Source: an uncultured Oscillospiraceae bacterium (GTDB taxonomy: Bacteria > Bacillota > Clostridia > Oscillospirales > Acutalibacteraceae). Taken from it: 59,600 nt of DNA. The position numbers and the translations under genes are program-made. This document shows positions 16,309-24,008 of this stretch, in pieces. Below the pieces are notes generated by a model. It was not told where the DNA came from, made no database searches, and worked only from the letters and a program-made list of their open reading frames with translations. How positions within the stretch are numbered: position 1 is the first letter of the stretch; each line of letters starts with the position of its first letter. The stretch lies in NCBI GenBank assembly GCA_900539425.1, contig UQBX01000011.1, forward strand, positions 1 through 59,600, read 5' to 3'.

Positions 16309-17826
16309 ATGAGCGATAAAATAAAGAGTAGGTTTTGTGATGCCGGAAAAACAATTTTTATTCTTGTCTGTGCAACAATTTTAGGAGGTTTGTTTTCCTA
16401 TTTAAATATACCTGATACTAATGTGGTTGTTGTATATGTTTTTTCTGTACTTCTGATTGCGAGATTCACAAAAGGTTATTTTTATGGCATATTTGCTACG
16501 ATAGCTTCTATTTTTCTTTTTAACTGGTTTTTTACAACTCCGATATATACTCTTAAAGTGAATGACCCTACTTACTTTATTACTTTTCTTATTATGACTA
16601 TAATTTCAGTTATAATAAGTACACTCACATCCAAAGTTAAAGAATCAGCTATAGAGGCTACTGAAAAAGAGGCAGAAACAGAAGCTTTGTACAAACTTAC
16701 AAAAGCTCTAACAAAAGCTGAGGATAAATCGGCAATTGCAAATGTTATATTGAAAACTGTAAGTTCGATTTTTTTGTGCTGTCCAGTTTTTGTGTTTTAT
16801 GAAGAAAACGGCGAATTGGAAAAAGAATTTATTCAACTTAAGGATGACTCGTTGATAAGCAATCCCGTTGAGAACTTTGATGATGTTAAAAGAAGACTGG
16901 AAAACCCAAAAAAATCATGTTATATTAGTTCGGATTATTATGACTATCCAATTTACGGAAAAACTAAGGTATTTGCAGTTTTGCGTATACCTAAAGAAAA
17001 AGCAGAAATTTTCGATTTATCTCAGACAAGGCTTCTTCATTCTGTAATTGAAAGCGCTTCTCTTGCCTTTGAAAGACTTTATAGCTTGCAAGCTCAAGCA
17101 AAAAGCCATGAGGAAGCAGTCAAAGAGCATTACAGAGGCAATTTATTGCGCTCAATTTCACACGATATTAGAACTCCGCTGTCCGGAATAATGGGTAGTG
17201 GTGAAATATTGATGCAAATGACTGATAAACAAGATCCAAGATATGAAATAGCTGAAGGAATATATAAAGATGCAAATTGGCTTTATGCTCTTGTTGAAAA
17301 TATTCTCAATTTAACTAAGATTCAAGATGGTAAACTTTTGCTTAATAAAACCTATGAAGCAGTTGAAGAAGTGGTTGGAGCTGCTATAATGGTTGTTGAA
17401 AAAAGAGCACCAGAAAGAGAAATATCTGTAATAATTCCAGATGCTTTAATAATGGTACCAATGGATGCAAGGTTGATTAGTCAGGTTATTGTGAATTTAC
17501 TTGATAACGCAGTGAAACATACTCCAAAGGGAAAAGAAATTCGTGTAGAAGTTACAGTTGATTATGAATCTAAAGAAGTGCATTTTAAAGTTTTAGACAG
17601 AGGTAGTGGTATAAATGAAAATGATTTGCCAAATGTGTTTCAGATGTTCTATACTACCAGAGGGAAAAGCACCGATTCACAGAGGGGTATAGGATTGGGA
17701 CTTGCAATATGCCAGTCAATCATTGAAGCCCACGGCGGACGAATTACGGCTCAGAACCGATCTGGCGGCGGTGCTATGTTTGAATTTACATTACCTATGG
17801 AGATGAATAAAAATGACAATTCATGA
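16309..17826 (+). CDS. Short KdpD-like sensor histidine kinase (no KdpD/USP domain)
   Basis: 505 aa. It begins with the four-helix DUF4118 membrane block of KdpD (VVVVYVFSVLLIARF, FNWFFTTPIYTLKV; residues ~15-110), then a GAF-like region (~125-255). HisKA follows with an intact SHDIRTPLSG box (His285), then HATPase with NLLDNAVKHTP, a DRGSGI G1 box and GIGLGLAIC. It equals the C-terminal half of KdpD and lacks the N-terminal KdpD ATP-binding and universal-stress domains. Its stop overlaps kdpE by 14 bases, so the two form a two-component pair. It should autophosphorylate and feed KdpE; what it senses by itself is unclear. See the full-length KdpD at 24009, which has lost the phospho-acceptor His. 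Confidence 0.88.
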   Translation: MSDKIKSRFCDAGKTIFILVCATILGGLFSYLNIPDTNVVVVYVFSVLLIARFTKGYFYGIFATIASIFLFNWFFTTPIYTLKVNDPTYFITFLIMTIISVIISTLTSKVKESAIEATEKEAETEALYKLTKALTKAEDKSAIANVILKTVSSIFLCCPVFVFYEENGELEKEFIQLKDDSLISNPVENFDDVKRRLENPKKSCYISSDYYDYPIYGKTKVFAVLRIPKEKAEIFDLSQTRLLHSVIESASLAFERLYSLQAQAKSHEEAVKEHYRGNLLRSISHDIRTPLSGIMGSGEILMQMTDKQDPRYEIAEGIYKDANWLYALVENILNLTKIQDGKLLLNKTYEAVEEVVGAAIMVVEKRAPEREISVIIPDALIMVPMDARLISQVIVNLLDNAVKHTPKGKEIRVEVTVDYESKEVHFKVLDRGSGINENDLPNVFQMFYTTRGKSTDSQRGIGLGLAICQSIIEAHGGRITAQNRSGGGAMFEFTLPMEMNKNDNS

Positions 17827-18511
17827 AGAGATTATTTTAGTTGTAGAAGATGATTCTCAGATAAGAAATTTTATAGCTTATTCGCTCAAACAGGAAGGAT
17901 TTGAATGCAAAACGGCAAGTACTGCTCAAAGTGCGCTGTCTGATTTGGTAACTGAAAAAATAGACCTTATGCTTCTTGATTTGGGTTTACCCGATATGGA
18001 CGGAATGGAAGTTATAGATAAAGTCAGAGAATGGTCGGAAATACCGATAATAGTTGTTTCTGCACGTGATCAGGATAGGGAAAAAGCGGCGGCGCTTGAC
18101 GCAGGCGCGGATGATTTTCTCACAAAGCCGTTTTCAGCTACTGAGCTTATGGCAAGAATACGCGTTGCGATACGTCATCTGCACAAGAATTCTCTCAGGG
18201 AGCAGCAGCCAACGCTATCGGTGGGTGAACTCACAGTTGATTTAAGTAAGCGTCAGGTGTTTCTGAGTGGAAAGCCGCTGCATGTTACGCCTCTTGAATA
18301 TAATCTTCTAACGTTGTTTTTTAAGAATATGGGAAAGGTGCTTACAAGTCAGTTTATTATAAAAGAGATTTACGGAGTGGGCTATGGCAGCGATACGCAG
18401 GCTCTAAGAGCACTAATGGCGGGACTTAGAAGAAAGATTGAGCCCGTTCCGGCAAAACCCAGATATATATTAACCGAAATCGGTGTTGGCTACCGCTTGG
18501 TAGATGAATAA
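17813..18511 (+). CDS. kdpE: KdpE-type response regulator
   Basis: 232 aa, OmpR/PhoB family. The receiver domain (residues ~5-118) shows the acidic pair VVEDD, the phospho-acceptor Asp in LLDLGLPDMDG, the Ser of VVSARD and the Lys of TKPF. A winged-helix DNA-binding domain follows (~130-230; GVGYRLVDE at the end). It overlaps the short kinase gene by 14 bases and is followed by a strong terminator. It should activate the downstream kdp structural operon; the CTCACA boxes at 18568-18615 are the best candidate operator. No second kdpE accompanies the full-length kdpD, so it is the only visible response regulator for both sensors. Confidence 0.9.
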   Translation: MTIHEEIILVVEDDSQIRNFIAYSLKQEGFECKTASTAQSALSDLVTEKIDLMLLDLGLPDMDGMEVIDKVREWSEIPIIVVSARDQDREKAAALDAGADDFLTKPFSATELMARIRVAIRHLHKNSLREQQPTLSVGELTVDLSKRQVFLSGKPLHVTPLEYNLLTLFFKNMGKVLTSQFIIKEIYGVGYGSDTQALRALMAGLRRKIEPVPAKPRYILTEIGVGYRLVDE

Positions 18512-18526
18512 ATATTGAATTAATTT

Positions 18527-18558
18527 AAAGCAGACACAAATTTGTGTCTGCTTTTTTT
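18527..18558 (+). terminator. Terminator after kdpE
   Basis: Perfect palindrome AAAGCAGACACAAA / TTTGTGTCTGCTTT (18527-18554) followed by a T-run. It separates the regulatory pair from the structural operon. Confidence 0.85.
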
Positions 18559-18567
18559 ACTGCAATT

Positions 18568-18631
18568 CTCACAGATTTCTCACAACAATTGCAATACTCT
18601 CACACCTAACTCACAAACTTAGGGATATTAT
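18568..18631 (+). promoter_or_regulatory. Candidate KdpE operator and activator-dependent kdp promoter
   Basis: Four CTCACA hexamers occur at 18568, 18579, 18599 and 18610: two tandem pairs, each with 11-base spacing, the pairs offset by 31 bases (about three helical turns). OmpR-family regulators bind such phased direct repeats. A TATTAT -10 element (18626-18631) follows, with no -35 match; the last box covers the -35 position, as in PhoB-type class II activation. The KdpE link is inferred from position. Confidence 0.55.
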
Positions 18632-18800
18632 AGGAGTGCAAAAAGAGAGAACCATGAACCAATTTGGTTGATGTTATAAGCCTTTTGCAAGATGAAAAGC
18701 TGGCAGGTTTTCTTCTGCATCTGCGTGAAATCATTTATATGAGCAAGTATTAGGCTTTTTCGTTAATATGATGTTATATCTGATGTCAGGAGGCATTGAT

Positions 18801-19151
18801 GTGAAAACAACGGTAGAGTTGGATACACCAAAAGAAATTTCCGAGTTATGTGTTTCTGTCAAAAAACTGGCGGAAAACGGAGAATATGAAAAATGCTTTA
18901 ATATGATTTGTAAGATTATGGGGCAATATCCTCATGCGGCTCAGCCTCATAATCTGCTCGGCATTGTTCTTGAACACTGCGGAGAACATGTAATGGCTAT
19001 GAAGCATTTTCGCGTTGCATGTGCGCTTGATCCGACATATAAACCCGCACTCAAAAATATTTTGACATTCGGCACTTCAAGAGCTGGAGGGGAGTATGCA
19101 TATGATGAAAGTGACTGCTTAGGCGAAAATAAAAAAATTTATTACCGTTAA
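18801..19151 (+). CDS. Small TPR-repeat protein of the kdp operon
   Basis: 116 aa from the GTG at 18801, chosen for its CAGGAGG ribosome site seven bases upstream; ATGs at 18768 and 18771 have no such site. Residues ~10-90 contain two to three tetratricopeptide helices (ENGEYEKCFNMICKIMGQYP, PHNLLGIVLEHCGEHVMAM, ALDPTYKPALKNI). TPRs bind other proteins. There is no signal peptide or membrane segment, so it is cytoplasmic. It is the first gene after the candidate KdpE promoter, before kdpF and kdpA. It may be an adaptor or assembly factor for the pump or its sensor; its exact role is unknown. Confidence 0.75.
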   Translation: MKTTVELDTPKEISELCVSVKKLAENGEYEKCFNMICKIMGQYPHAAQPHNLLGIVLEHCGEHVMAMKHFRVACALDPTYKPALKNILTFGTSRAGGEYAYDESDCLGENKKIYYR

Positions 19152-19183
19152 AAGATATTAAAACAGGTAAAGGAGGGCTTTTT

Positions 19184-19279
19184 GTGGATTTGTTGATGAT
19201 TGCTGCATTGCTAATAGGTTTCGGACTGATATGGTTGCTTGTAAAGTGGTGCGAAGCTCAGATTGAAGCGCAAGAATAG
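19184..19279 (+). CDS. 31-aa single-pass membrane protein in the kdp operon
   Basis: GTG start with AAAGGAGGG eight bases upstream; the product is one hydrophobic helix (LLMIAALLIGFGLIWLLV) followed by KWCEAQIEAQE. It ends 13 bases before kdpF. It is similar in size and shape to KdpF but lacks KdpF's AxP ending. It may stabilise the Kdp complex or membrane sensor; this is inferred from position. Confidence 0.6.
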   Translation: MDLLMIAALLIGFGLIWLLVKWCEAQIEAQE

Positions 19280-19292
19280 AGAGGTGAATTTA

Positions 19293-19370
19293 ATGATTTT
19301 TCTTGGAATTATCGCTTTGTTGTTGGGTGGATATCTTGTTTATGCACTTGCTCACCCTGAACGATTATAA
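19293..19370 (+). CDS. kdpF: KdpF, small subunit of the K+-transporting ATPase
   Basis: 25 aa with a GAGGTG ribosome site. The single membrane helix GIIALLLGGYLVYAL ends in AHPERL, matching the KdpF pattern (G-Y-L-x-Y-A-L-x-x-P-E-x-F/L). In E. coli, KdpF sits on KdpA and stabilises the KdpFABC complex. It lies 25 bases before kdpA. Confidence 0.85.
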   Translation: MIFLGIIALLLGGYLVYALAHPERL

Positions 19371-19395
19371 TTTGTAAATTTGGAGGTAAACATAA

Positions 19396-21147
19396 ATGTT
19401 ACAGTTGGTTTTGACAATTATTATATTTCTGATAATTGTTATCCCTATGGGGCAGTATCTGTATCATATTGCAGCAAAAAAGAAAACTTTTGCAGATCCC
19501 GTATTTGACAGAGTTGACGGGGTACTGTATAAGCTTGGCGGAGTCAATCCCGATAAGGGGATGAACTGGAAACAGTATGTTATGGCTCTTATTGCCACTA
19601 ACGGATTTATGATTGCGGTAGGATATCTTATTTTAAGAATACAAAGCCTGCCAATATTCAATCCAAACGGAATTGAGGGCATGGAGCCCACTTTGGCGTT
19701 TAATACAATAATCAGTTTTATGACAAATACCAATCTACAGCATTATTCAGGTGAATCTGGATTGAGTTATTTGTCTCAGATGATGGTTATTATATTTATG
19801 ATGTTCGTTTCTGCAGCAAGCGGATACGCAGCCTGCGTTGCTTTTATAAGAGGAATTACAGGAAAAAATAAAGAGAATCTCGGCAACTTCTTTTCAGACC
19901 TCATCAGAATTACTACGCGTGTACTCCTTCCGTTTTCTGTTATAGGAGGAGTTTTGCTGGTTTGGCAAGGCGTTCCTCAGAACTTTGACTCAAACATTGT
20001 TGTTAAAACATTAGAGGGTACTTATCAAACGATTGCTAACGGTCCTATTGCTGCACTTGAAATAATCAAGCATTTGGGTACTAACGGCGGCGGTTTCTTG
20101 GGGGCAAACTCTTCTACTCCACTTGAAAATCCAACTATTCTGACAAACCTTATTGAACTCTATTCAATGATGGTTATGCCCGGTGCCTGCGTTATAACAT
20201 TCGGTAAAATGGCAGGAGACGCACGTCTTGAGAGAATGAAAAACAACGGTTCTCCGCTAACATGCAACAAAGATATAGTTTCAAAGATTTTTGGAAGAGA
20301 AGGCCGTTCAATTTTTGCGGCAATGAGCATTCTCTTCATTGTAGGTCTTTTGATTTGTTTCTTTGCTGAAATGGCAGGAAACCCGGCTCTTGCAAATATA
20401 GGCCTTAGTCAGTCAGGCGGAAATATGGAGGGCAAGGAAGTTCGCTTTGGAATTGCTCAGTCTGCAATGTTCACAACCACTACAACCTCGTTTACAACCG
20501 GTACCGTGAATAATATGCATGACACGCTCACACCGCTCGGCGGATTTGTTCCGCTTCTTCATATGATGCTCAATGTAGTATTCGGCGGCAAGGGCGTAGG
20601 TCTTATGAATATGATACTTTACGCAATTCTTGCAGTGTTCATCTGCGGGCTTATGGTAGGCCGTACTCCTGAGTATTTAGGTAAAAAAATCGAAGGCAGA
20701 GAAATGAAACTCACGGCTCTCGCAATTATTATTCATCCGTTCCTTATTCTTGCGTTTTCGGCGCTTGCGGTAGGAACAAAAGCCGGATCGGAGGCAATAA
20801 CAAACCCGGGATTCCACGGCTTAACGCAAGTGCTTTATGAATATGCTTCGTCAGCTGCGAACAACGGATCAGGCTTCGAGGGACTTGCGGACAATACGTA
20901 TTTTTGGAATATTACAACCGGAATCGTAATGCTCCTCGGCAGATATATTCCGATTGTTCTTCAGCTTGCCATTGCAGGATCCCTTGCAAAGAAGAATTAT
21001 GTCAACGAAACATCAGGCACACTTCAAACAGGTACATTCTCTTTCTCGATAATACTTGTATTTGTAGTTTATATCTTTGCCGCTCTTACATTCTTCCCGG
21101 TCTTGGCGCTCGGCCCTATTGCAGAGCATTTGATTTTGTGGAGCTAA
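19396..21147 (+). CDS. kdpA: KdpA, potassium-binding/translocating subunit
   Basis: 583 aa, near the usual ~560. It has ~10 membrane segments and the four K+-channel-like P-loops of KdpA: SFMTNTNLQHYSGE, LGTNGGGFLGANSSTPLENP, TTTTTSFTTGTVNNMHDTLTP and a late NNGSGFEGLADNT stretch. These loops form the selectivity filter through which K+ enters before KdpB drives transport. A GGAGGT ribosome site precedes the ATG. It is followed by kdpB after 15 bases. Confidence 0.96.
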   Translation: MLQLVLTIIIFLIIVIPMGQYLYHIAAKKKTFADPVFDRVDGVLYKLGGVNPDKGMNWKQYVMALIATNGFMIAVGYLILRIQSLPIFNPNGIEGMEPTLAFNTIISFMTNTNLQHYSGESGLSYLSQMMVIIFMMFVSAASGYAACVAFIRGITGKNKENLGNFFSDLIRITTRVLLPFSVIGGVLLVWQGVPQNFDSNIVVKTLEGTYQTIANGPIAALEIIKHLGTNGGGFLGANSSTPLENPTILTNLIELYSMMVMPGACVITFGKMAGDARLERMKNNGSPLTCNKDIVSKIFGREGRSIFAAMSILFIVGLLICFFAEMAGNPALANIGLSQSGGNMEGKEVRFGIAQSAMFTTTTTSFTTGTVNNMHDTLTPLGGFVPLLHMMLNVVFGGKGVGLMNMILYAILAVFICGLMVGRTPEYLGKKIEGREMKLTALAIIIHPFLILAFSALAVGTKAGSEAITNPGFHGLTQVLYEYASSAANNGSGFEGLADNTYFWNITTGIVMLLGRYIPIVLQLAIAGSLAKKNYVNETSGTLQTGTFSFSIILVFVVYIFAALTFFPVLALGPIAEHLILWS

Positions 21148-21162
21148 GGAGGTCTTTTTCAA

Positions 21163-23217
21163 ATGAGTAAACATACTAATCAAAAGAAGAAAATGATAAC
21201 ACCGGAAATATTGAAGCAGGCACTTGCAGGATCTTTTCTGAAACTTGACCCAAGATATATGATAAAAAACCCTGTAATGTTTGTTGTTGAAATAGGTTTT
21301 GTTATAACTCTTTTATTAACGGTCATTCCGGGTGTGTTCGGAGAATCCGGATCGAATATGAGAATTTATAACCTTGTTGTATCAATAATTCTTTTCGTAA
21401 CTGTTTTGTTCGCAAATTTTGCGGAGTCAGTTGCGGAGGGACGCGGCAAGGCGCAGGCAGCAAGCCTAAAAAAAACACAAAAGGATACTCAAGCTCGATT
21501 GCTTAATGAAGACGAAACAGAAACCATAATTGCTTCAAGTGAACTCAAAAAGGGAGACATTGTTATGGTGTCTTCAGGCGAAATAATTCCCGGAGACGGT
21601 GAGGTTATAGAGGGCGTTGCCTCTGTTGACGAATCTGCAATTACAGGTGAATCTGCACCTGTTCTGCGTGAAAGCGGTGGAGATTTTTGCAGTGTAACCG
21701 GCGGTACAACAGTAGTTTCAGACTGGCTGAAAATCAAAATTACATCAGACCCCGGAAACAGCTTCCTCGACAAAATGATTGCACTTGTTGAAGGCGCTTC
21801 AAGAAAGAAAACTCCTAATGAAATCGCTCTCAACACACTGCTCGTTTCTCTCACGATTATTTTCCTTATTGTTATTGTTACACTATATCCTATCAGTGTT
21901 TACTGCGGCGTAGAGCTTCCCATTTCAACGCTTGTTGCACTTATGGTATGCCTTATTCCCACAACCATCGGCGGACTTCTTTCTGCTATCGGTATTGCAG
22001 GTATGGACAGAGTAACGCGTTTCAATGTTATAGCAATGTCAGGCAAGGCTGTTGAGGCGTGCGGCGATGTTGACACAATGATTCTTGATAAAACCGGCAC
22101 AATTACTTTCGGAAACAGACTTGCCGCTGAATTTCTTCCCGTAAACGGTGTTCAGGATTCAGAGCTTATCAGAGCCGCTGCTTTGACAAGTCTCTATGAT
22201 GAAACTCCGGAGGGCAAATCCACTTTGGAACTTGCACGCAAGCTCGGTGATACAAGTGAGAAAACAGACGGCTGCATATTCCACGAGTTTACTGCTCAAA
22301 CCCGTATGAGCGGTATCGATTTACCGGATGGTACAGAGATAAGAAAGGGTGCATACGATGCTATTGCACAGTATGTAAATAAAAACGGAGGAAAAACTCC
22401 CGAAGATTTGCAAAAACTGGTTGAAAAGGTTTCATCTTTAGGCGGTACTCCTTTAGCGGTTTGTGAAAACAACAGAGTGCTCGGTGTGATTTATCTTAAA
22501 GATACAGTTAAGCCCGGTATGAAAGAGCGTTTTGAAAGACTGCGCGCTATCGGTATAAAAACGATAATGTGCACCGGCGATAACCCGCTTACTGCCGCAA
22601 CAATAGCTGCGGAAGCAGGCGTTGATGACTTCATTGCTGAATGTAAACCAGAGGATAAAATTAAGGTTATAAAGCAGGAACAGTCACAGGGCAAAATCGT
22701 TGCTATGACCGGAGACGGAACTAATGACGCGCCTGCTCTTGCACAGGCAAATGTTGGTCTTGCTATGAATTCAGGTACAACTGCTGCGAAAGAGGCTGCA
22801 AATATGGTTGACCTTGACAGCGACCCCACTAAGATTCTTGAGGTTGTTGAGATAGGTAAACAGCTTCTTATCACGCGCGGAGCTCTCACAACTTTCTCGA
22901 TCGCTAATGATATAGCAAAGTATTTTGCGATTATCCCTGCAATGTTTATGGCAACAATCCCACAGATGCAGGTGCTCAATATAATGAATCTTTCTACACC
23001 TTTCAGCGCAATTTTATCAGCGCTGATATTTAACGCAATAATTATTCCGTGTCTTATTCCACTTGCAATGAGGGGCGTAAAATACCGTCCGATGTCTTCG
23101 GGCAAAATGCTTGCAAGAAATATGATGATTTACGGCTTGGGCGGTGTTATAACACCGTTCCTCGGAATTAAGATAATAGATTTGATTATTACGCCTTTGC
23201 TTGGTTTGATTTTATAA
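21163..23217 (+). CDS. kdpB: KdpB, P-type ATPase catalytic subunit
   Basis: 684 aa. P-type signature: actuator loop SAITGESAPV (its Ser is the inhibitory phosphorylation site known for KdpB Ser162), phosphorylated Asp in DKTGTITFG, nucleotide-domain motifs (GTEIRKGAYDAI), and hinge/phosphorylation residues MCTGDN and MTGDGTNDAPALAQ. Seven or so membrane segments are visible. It hydrolyses ATP to move K+ bound by KdpA. AAGGAGG precedes the ATG. All catalytic residues are present. Confidence 0.97.
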   Translation: MSKHTNQKKKMITPEILKQALAGSFLKLDPRYMIKNPVMFVVEIGFVITLLLTVIPGVFGESGSNMRIYNLVVSIILFVTVLFANFAESVAEGRGKAQAASLKKTQKDTQARLLNEDETETIIASSELKKGDIVMVSSGEIIPGDGEVIEGVASVDESAITGESAPVLRESGGDFCSVTGGTTVVSDWLKIKITSDPGNSFLDKMIALVEGASRKKTPNEIALNTLLVSLTIIFLIVIVTLYPISVYCGVELPISTLVALMVCLIPTTIGGLLSAIGIAGMDRVTRFNVIAMSGKAVEACGDVDTMILDKTGTITFGNRLAAEFLPVNGVQDSELIRAAALTSLYDETPEGKSTLELARKLGDTSEKTDGCIFHEFTAQTRMSGIDLPDGTEIRKGAYDAIAQYVNKNGGKTPEDLQKLVEKVSSLGGTPLAVCENNRVLGVIYLKDTVKPGMKERFERLRAIGIKTIMCTGDNPLTAATIAAEAGVDDFIAECKPEDKIKVIKQEQSQGKIVAMTGDGTNDAPALAQANVGLAMNSGTTAAKEAANMVDLDSDPTKILEVVEIGKQLLITRGALTTFSIANDIAKYFAIIPAMFMATIPQMQVLNIMNLSTPFSAILSALIFNAIIIPCLIPLAMRGVKYRPMSSGKMLARNMMIYGLGGVITPFLGIKIIDLIITPLLGLIL

Positions 23218-23229
23218 GGGGGAACAGAT

Positions 23230-23907
23230 ATGAAAAATAATACAAAAGAAAAGAAATCTGTTTTTAGTTCAGCACGACAGGTTATAGTAGTAACGCTTAT
23301 ATTGCTTATCGTCTGTGGACTAGGATTTCCGCTTCTGCTTACAGGAATATCATCACTAATTTTTCCGAAACAGGCTGAGGGTAATTTGGTAAAGGCTGAC
23401 GGCGTTGCAGTTGGTTCTGAGTTTGTTGGTCAGGATTTTACAGAGGATTACTTTATGAAATGCCGTCCGTCCGCATATAATTACAACACTTATTATGAGG
23501 ATGAAAACGGCAATCAGTATTACAATGACGGAAGTGAGTACGGCGGTTTAAGCTCTGGTTCCAATAACTATGCACCTTCAAATCCTGAGCTTGCCGAAAG
23601 AGTTGAAAAAGATATAGAAGAATTCCTTGAGGCAAACCCGGGCGTTAAAAGAGAAGACATTCCAACCGATCTTCTCACTGCTTCAGGTTCGGGACTCGAT
23701 CCGCACATTTCTCCCGCTTCCGCAGAAATTCAGATTCCTGCAATTTCAGAGGCTTCCGGTATAAGCGAGGAAGAACTTAAAAAGATTGTAGAAGATAATA
23801 CTGAAGGTAAGCTGCTTGGTATTTTTGGGGAAGAAACAGTTAATGTTTTAGGAGTAAATCTTGAAATAGCCAAGGAAATGGGTATTGTATCAAATATAGA
23901 AAAATGA
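23230..23907 (+). CDS. kdpC: KdpC, K+-transporting ATPase accessory subunit
   Basis: 225 aa with one N-terminal membrane helix (QVIVVTLILLIVCGLGFPLLL) and a periplasm-side domain. KdpC hallmarks are seen: GSEFVGQDF, FMKCRPSAYNYNTY, SGSGLDPHISPASAEIQIP and LGIFGEETVNVLGVNL. It anchors KdpA and KdpB and helps nucleotide binding. It starts 12 bases after kdpB with a GGGGGAAC ribosome site. A gap of about 100 bases then precedes the full-length kdpD. Confidence 0.95.
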   Translation: MKNNTKEKKSVFSSARQVIVVTLILLIVCGLGFPLLLTGISSLIFPKQAEGNLVKADGVAVGSEFVGQDFTEDYFMKCRPSAYNYNTYYEDENGNQYYNDGSEYGGLSSGSNNYAPSNPELAERVEKDIEEFLEANPGVKREDIPTDLLTASGSGLDPHISPASAEIQIPAISEASGISEEELKKIVEDNTEGKLLGIFGEETVNVLGVNLEIAKEMGIVSNIEK

Positions 23908-24008
23908 TCTTGTTCCTTAATAATGTTGGGCATGTGTTATATTACGCTTGAAAGGCATTATCATAAAAAAGGTACGCCGCCCTTCGAGCGTTTTAAAGGG
24001 ATTTTGCT

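Noticed and set aside
18664..18752. Short frame (TTG start, VDVISLLQDEKLAGFLLHLR...) in the kdp leader
   Set aside because: About 28 codons with no convincing ribosome site and a weak start; kept only as a possible leader peptide.
22491..23105. 204-codon minus-strand frame inside kdpB
   Set aside because: Shadow of the kdpB gene; composition follows the opposite strand and no family is seen.
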